Assembly: GCA_008501655.1 (NCBI GenBank)
Contig: QQUK01000338.1
Location: 1 to 9,249, forward strand
DNA from: Calditrichota bacterium
GTDB taxonomy: Bacteria; Zixibacteria; MSB-5A5; GN15; FEB-12
Direction: 5' to 3'
Length of the DNA: 9,249 bases
A program made the position numbers and the translations under genes. Positions 6,755-9,249 of this stretch are shown here, piece after piece. Positions within the stretch are counted from its first letter, which is position 1. Each line of letters opens with the position of its first letter. The notes beneath the pieces were generated by a model. That model did not search any database. It was given only the letters and a program-made list of their open reading frames with translations, and was not told the origin of the DNA.

Positions 6755-7710
6755 TGGGGAAGTCAGAAAAAATTAAACCGGCTGATCTGCAGAAAATTAC
6801 AACCTACCCAATTAGCAAACGACAGACAAAAACAAATATCAAAGCTTTCGGACAGCCGATAGACCCTAAAAAAAAGACTGACTTTTTTGAATCACTTCCA
6901 AAATTCCTTAAAGCTGAGGATTTGAAAAATTATATCGAAGCTGTCCACAAGGCACGAATAAAAAATAAACCGTTCCATCTGCTCTTAGGTGCCCATACTA
7001 TCAAAGTAGGCTTAACCCCGATTTTTATTGATTTGATTAAACATAAAATCGTAACCGGGTTTTCGTTTAATTGCGCCGGTCTGATTCATGATATAGAACT
7101 GGCATTTTTCGGGGGAACTTCGGAAGATGTCCAAAAAGGATTGGCTGATGGTTCCTTTGGCATGGTCGAAGAAACCGCAGCTATGTTTGCTGAAGTTGTT
7201 GATTTTGCTGCCTCAGAAGATATCGGTCTTGGAGAAGCAGGCGGTATCTACATAAACGCTAACAAAGCCAAATATGCCGACCTTTCAATCTTTGCTGCGG
7301 CAAATAAACATCAAATCCCTGCAACTATCCATGTCGGAATCGGAACTGATACAATAGCTCAACATCCGAATTATGATGCTGCCAAAATCGGAGCTGCATC
7401 ACATTTAGATTTTAGAATCTTAGCAACAATATGTAAAGAAATCAACAACGGCGGGGTACTTGCAAATATCGGTTCTGCGGTACTTCTACCGGAAGTGTTT
7501 TTAAAAGCCCTGACTGTTGCCCGTAATACAACAAAGAATAAAAACAAACTGACGACTGCAAATTTTGATATGATAACTCACTATCGTCCGACTGAAAATG
7601 TCCTGAACCGTCCGACACATAATGCCGGTGCCGGGTACAACTTTGTCGGACATCATGAGATAATGATTCCCCTCTTAGCCTGGGGATTAAAGCAATCTTT
7701 TACGAATTAA
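6754..7710 (+). CDS. Deoxyhypusine synthase-family protein (bacterial DHS-like)
   Basis: A 318-residue cytosolic protein. Segments typical of the deoxyhypusine synthase superfamily are G79-AHTIKVGL, the NAD-site-like N106-CAGLIHD, GGTSEDVQKGLADGSFGM, a VGIGTD segment (G195-D199), G240-SAVLLPEVF and a C-terminal HYRPTENVLNRPT followed by GHHEIMIPLL. Eukaryotic and archaeal DHS moves the aminobutyl group of spermidine onto a lysine of eIF5A/aIF5A. Bacteria lack eIF5A, and the substrate-lysine segment of human DHS (SGARPDEAVSWGK) is not visible here, so a different reaction, perhaps in polyamine metabolism, is likely but undetermined. The start ATG overlaps the previous stop (TAATG) and has GAGGAG at 6743-6748, 5 bp upstream. 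ftcD follows after 18 bp. Confidence 0.75.
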   Translation: MGKSEKIKPADLQKITTYPISKRQTKTNIKAFGQPIDPKKKTDFFESLPKFLKAEDLKNYIEAVHKARIKNKPFHLLLGAHTIKVGLTPIFIDLIKHKIVTGFSFNCAGLIHDIELAFFGGTSEDVQKGLADGSFGMVEETAAMFAEVVDFAASEDIGLGEAGGIYINANKAKYADLSIFAAANKHQIPATIHVGIGTDTIAQHPNYDAAKIGAASHLDFRILATICKEINNGGVLANIGSAVLLPEVFLKALTVARNTTKNKNKLTTANFDMITHYRPTENVLNRPTHNAGAGYNFVGHHEIMIPLLAWGLKQSFTN

Positions 7711-7728
7711 AATAATCGGAGTGATAAA

Positions 7729-9222
7729 ATGGCCAAACTTGTCGAATGTGTACCAAATTTTTCCGAAGGACGCCGTCCTGAAGTTATAGAAGCAATCTGT
7801 AAAGCAATTACCGAAGAAGAAGGTGTTATTCTTTTAGACCATGAAATGGACGGTGATCATAACCGGGCAGTTGTTACCTTTGTATGTGATCCGAAACTTG
7901 CTGTTGATGCTGCCTTCCGTGGGATCAAAAAAGCATCAGAGCTTATCGATATGTCAACCCATAAAGGGGAACATCCGAGAATGGGAGCTTGTGATGTTTG
8001 TCCGTTTATCCCGCTTGGTGATATGACTATTGAGGATGCCGTAGAACTCGCCAACAAACTCGGCAAAAAAGTCGGTGATGAACTCGATATCCCGGTTTAT
8101 CTTTATGAAGATGCAGCTTCAACTCCTAAACGGAAGAATCTTGCCAAAGTCCGCAAAGGTCAATACGAAGGCATTCGCGATTCAATTGAAACCGACAAGT
8201 CACGTAAACCTGATTACGGTCCGGCAAAAATGAACATCAAAGCAGGAGCAACCGCAATAGGCGTACGGTTCCCGCTGGTTGCTTTTAACGTGTATCTTGA
8301 TACAAACAAAAAATGGATTGCCGATAATATCGCCGATGCTATCCGTTCCATCAAAGGCGGGTATCGGTTTGTAAAAGCACTCGGGTTTGAAATCAAAGAG
8401 AGAGATCAGGTTCAGATATCAATGAATCTTGTCAATTATACAAAAACTCCGATCTTTCGGGTGTTTGAAACTATAAAATCTGAAGCTGCCCGTTATGGGG
8501 TCAATGTCACCTCCTCTGAAGTTGTAGGGCTTTTGCCAAACGATGCCTTAGTAGATGTTTCCGATTTTTATCTCCGTCTGGAAAACTTTACAAAGGAACA
8601 GATTCTTGAGGAAAAACTTGCCGGAGCAAATACCGGAACACAAGGTGAATCGTTTTATGATGAAGTCGCTTCATCGTCACCAGCTCCAGGAGGCGGATCA
8701 GTTGCAGCATCTGCGGGTGCACTCTCAGCTGCTCTCTCAGCAATGGTCTGCCGTCTGACCGTTGGGAAAAAATCATATAAAGATGTCAAAGACGAACTCT
8801 CTGATATTCGGGACAAATGTGATGTTTTAAAAGATGAACTCGAAAAATTGGTTGAAACTGATAAAGAAGCATTCAACAAAGTCATGGAAGCTTTTAAAAC
8901 TAAAGATGATGACCAGATTGAAAAAGCAACCCAGTACGCTGCTCAGGTACCTCTCACAGTTATGCAGAAGTCACTCGAAGTTATCAAAATGGCTGAAGTA
9001 GTTGCTGACAAAGGTAACGAAAACTCGGTGACTGATGCCGGAGTTGCCGGACTAATGGGGATGGCGGCAATCGAAGGTGCCGGTTATAATGTAAAAATTA
9101 ATCTGACATCTTTACAGGATAAATCATTTATTGAAAAAACTAAAAAAGAAGCTGAAGCACTTATTTCAGAGGGTACTGAAGTAGCTAAACGAATTAAGAA
9201 AAGAGTAGAAAGCTTGTTATAG
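7729..9222 (+). CDS. ftcD: Bifunctional glutamate formimidoyltransferase / formimidoyltetrahydrofolate cyclodeaminase
   Basis: Transfers the formimino group of N-formimidoyl-glutamate (from histidine breakdown) to tetrahydrofolate and then deaminates it to methenyl-THF and ammonia. The 497-residue protein is a full fusion. Residues 1 to about 300 are the transferase: VECVPNFSEGRR at the start, the catalytic His82 in EHPRMGACDVCPFIP, and KAGATAIGVRFPLVAFNVYL. From about 310 to 497 comes the cyclodeaminase: S-P-A319-PGGGSVAA, then N-E-N-S-V-T-D436-AGVAGL, containing the conserved Asp of the active site. Both key residues are present, so both activities are expected. The start has GGAG (7718-7721) 7 bp before the ATG. 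Other histidine-degradation genes (hutH, hutU, hutI) are not seen in the window. It is the last gene visible of the operon. Confidence 0.93.
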   Translation: MAKLVECVPNFSEGRRPEVIEAICKAITEEEGVILLDHEMDGDHNRAVVTFVCDPKLAVDAAFRGIKKASELIDMSTHKGEHPRMGACDVCPFIPLGDMTIEDAVELANKLGKKVGDELDIPVYLYEDAASTPKRKNLAKVRKGQYEGIRDSIETDKSRKPDYGPAKMNIKAGATAIGVRFPLVAFNVYLDTNKKWIADNIADAIRSIKGGYRFVKALGFEIKERDQVQISMNLVNYTKTPIFRVFETIKSEAARYGVNVTSSEVVGLLPNDALVDVSDFYLRLENFTKEQILEEKLAGANTGTQGESFYDEVASSSPAPGGGSVAASAGALSAALSAMVCRLTVGKKSYKDVKDELSDIRDKCDVLKDELEKLVETDKEAFNKVMEAFKTKDDDQIEKATQYAAQVPLTVMQKSLEVIKMAEVVADKGNENSVTDAGVAGLMGMAAIEGAGYNVKINLTSLQDKSFIEKTKKEAEALISEGTEVAKRIKKRVESLL

Positions 9223-9249
9223 CTGAAACATTCAGCCTCATACCCTGTT

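Noticed and set aside
9222..9236. Perfect 6-bp hairpin GCTGAA-ACA-TTCAGC right after ftcD, considered as a terminator
   Set aside because: The stem is short, the loop is only 3 nt, and no T-run follows in the remaining 13 bases, so it does not meet the usual intrinsic terminator pattern.

Overview
The window reads as a gene-dense piece of a bacterial chromosome, fairly AT-rich (about 40% G+C by eye), with every convincing gene on the + strand. I see no mobile element, CRISPR array, tRNA or rRNA. The lineage cannot be fixed from sequence alone. A Buk/Ptb pathway, a lipoprotein with a SPOR domain (so an envelope with lipoproteins and septal peptidoglycan), a secreted DUF3108 protein, a deoxyhypusine-synthase-like protein and a fused FtcD would suit an anaerobic, amino-acid-fermenting Gram-negative of the FCB type (Bacteroidota relatives or candidate phyla). 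That placement is inference.

Region 1 (1-3016) is the distal part of an energy-conserving operon. It holds the last 21 codons of an upstream gene (possibly a small 2-oxoacid:ferredoxin oxidoreductase subunit), butyrate/branched-chain acyl kinase (buk), and two adjacent but very different members of the phosphate butyryltransferase family. Together Ptb and Buk convert an acyl-CoA to the free acid and make ATP. The two Ptb-family proteins have lost opposite sets of family motifs, so they may work as a catalytic and a non-catalytic subunit. This is the most interesting observation in the window.

Region 2 (3017-3111) is the only sizeable intergenic gap. It carries a good sigma70-like promoter (TTGACT, 17 bp, TATTAT) and a strong Shine-Dalgarno sequence that sets the start of manC at a TTG codon at 3112.

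Region 3 (3112-9222) is a tightly packed run of seven genes with overlaps or gaps of 18 bp or less: GDP-mannose synthesis (manC), a SPOR-domain lipoprotein, threonylcarbamoyl-AMP synthase for tRNA t6A (tsaC), a YwlE-type low-molecular-weight phosphatase with the arginine-phosphatase signature, a secreted DUF3108 protein, a deoxyhypusine-synthase-family protein and bifunctional glutamate formimidoyltransferase/formimidoyl-THF cyclodeaminase (ftcD). They look co-transcribed from the 3047-3075 promoter. Their functions mix envelope, translation, protein-phosphate turnover and histidine/folate metabolism, so this is probably a housekeeping cluster rather than one pathway. The window ends 27 bases after ftcD, with only a weak hairpin visible.
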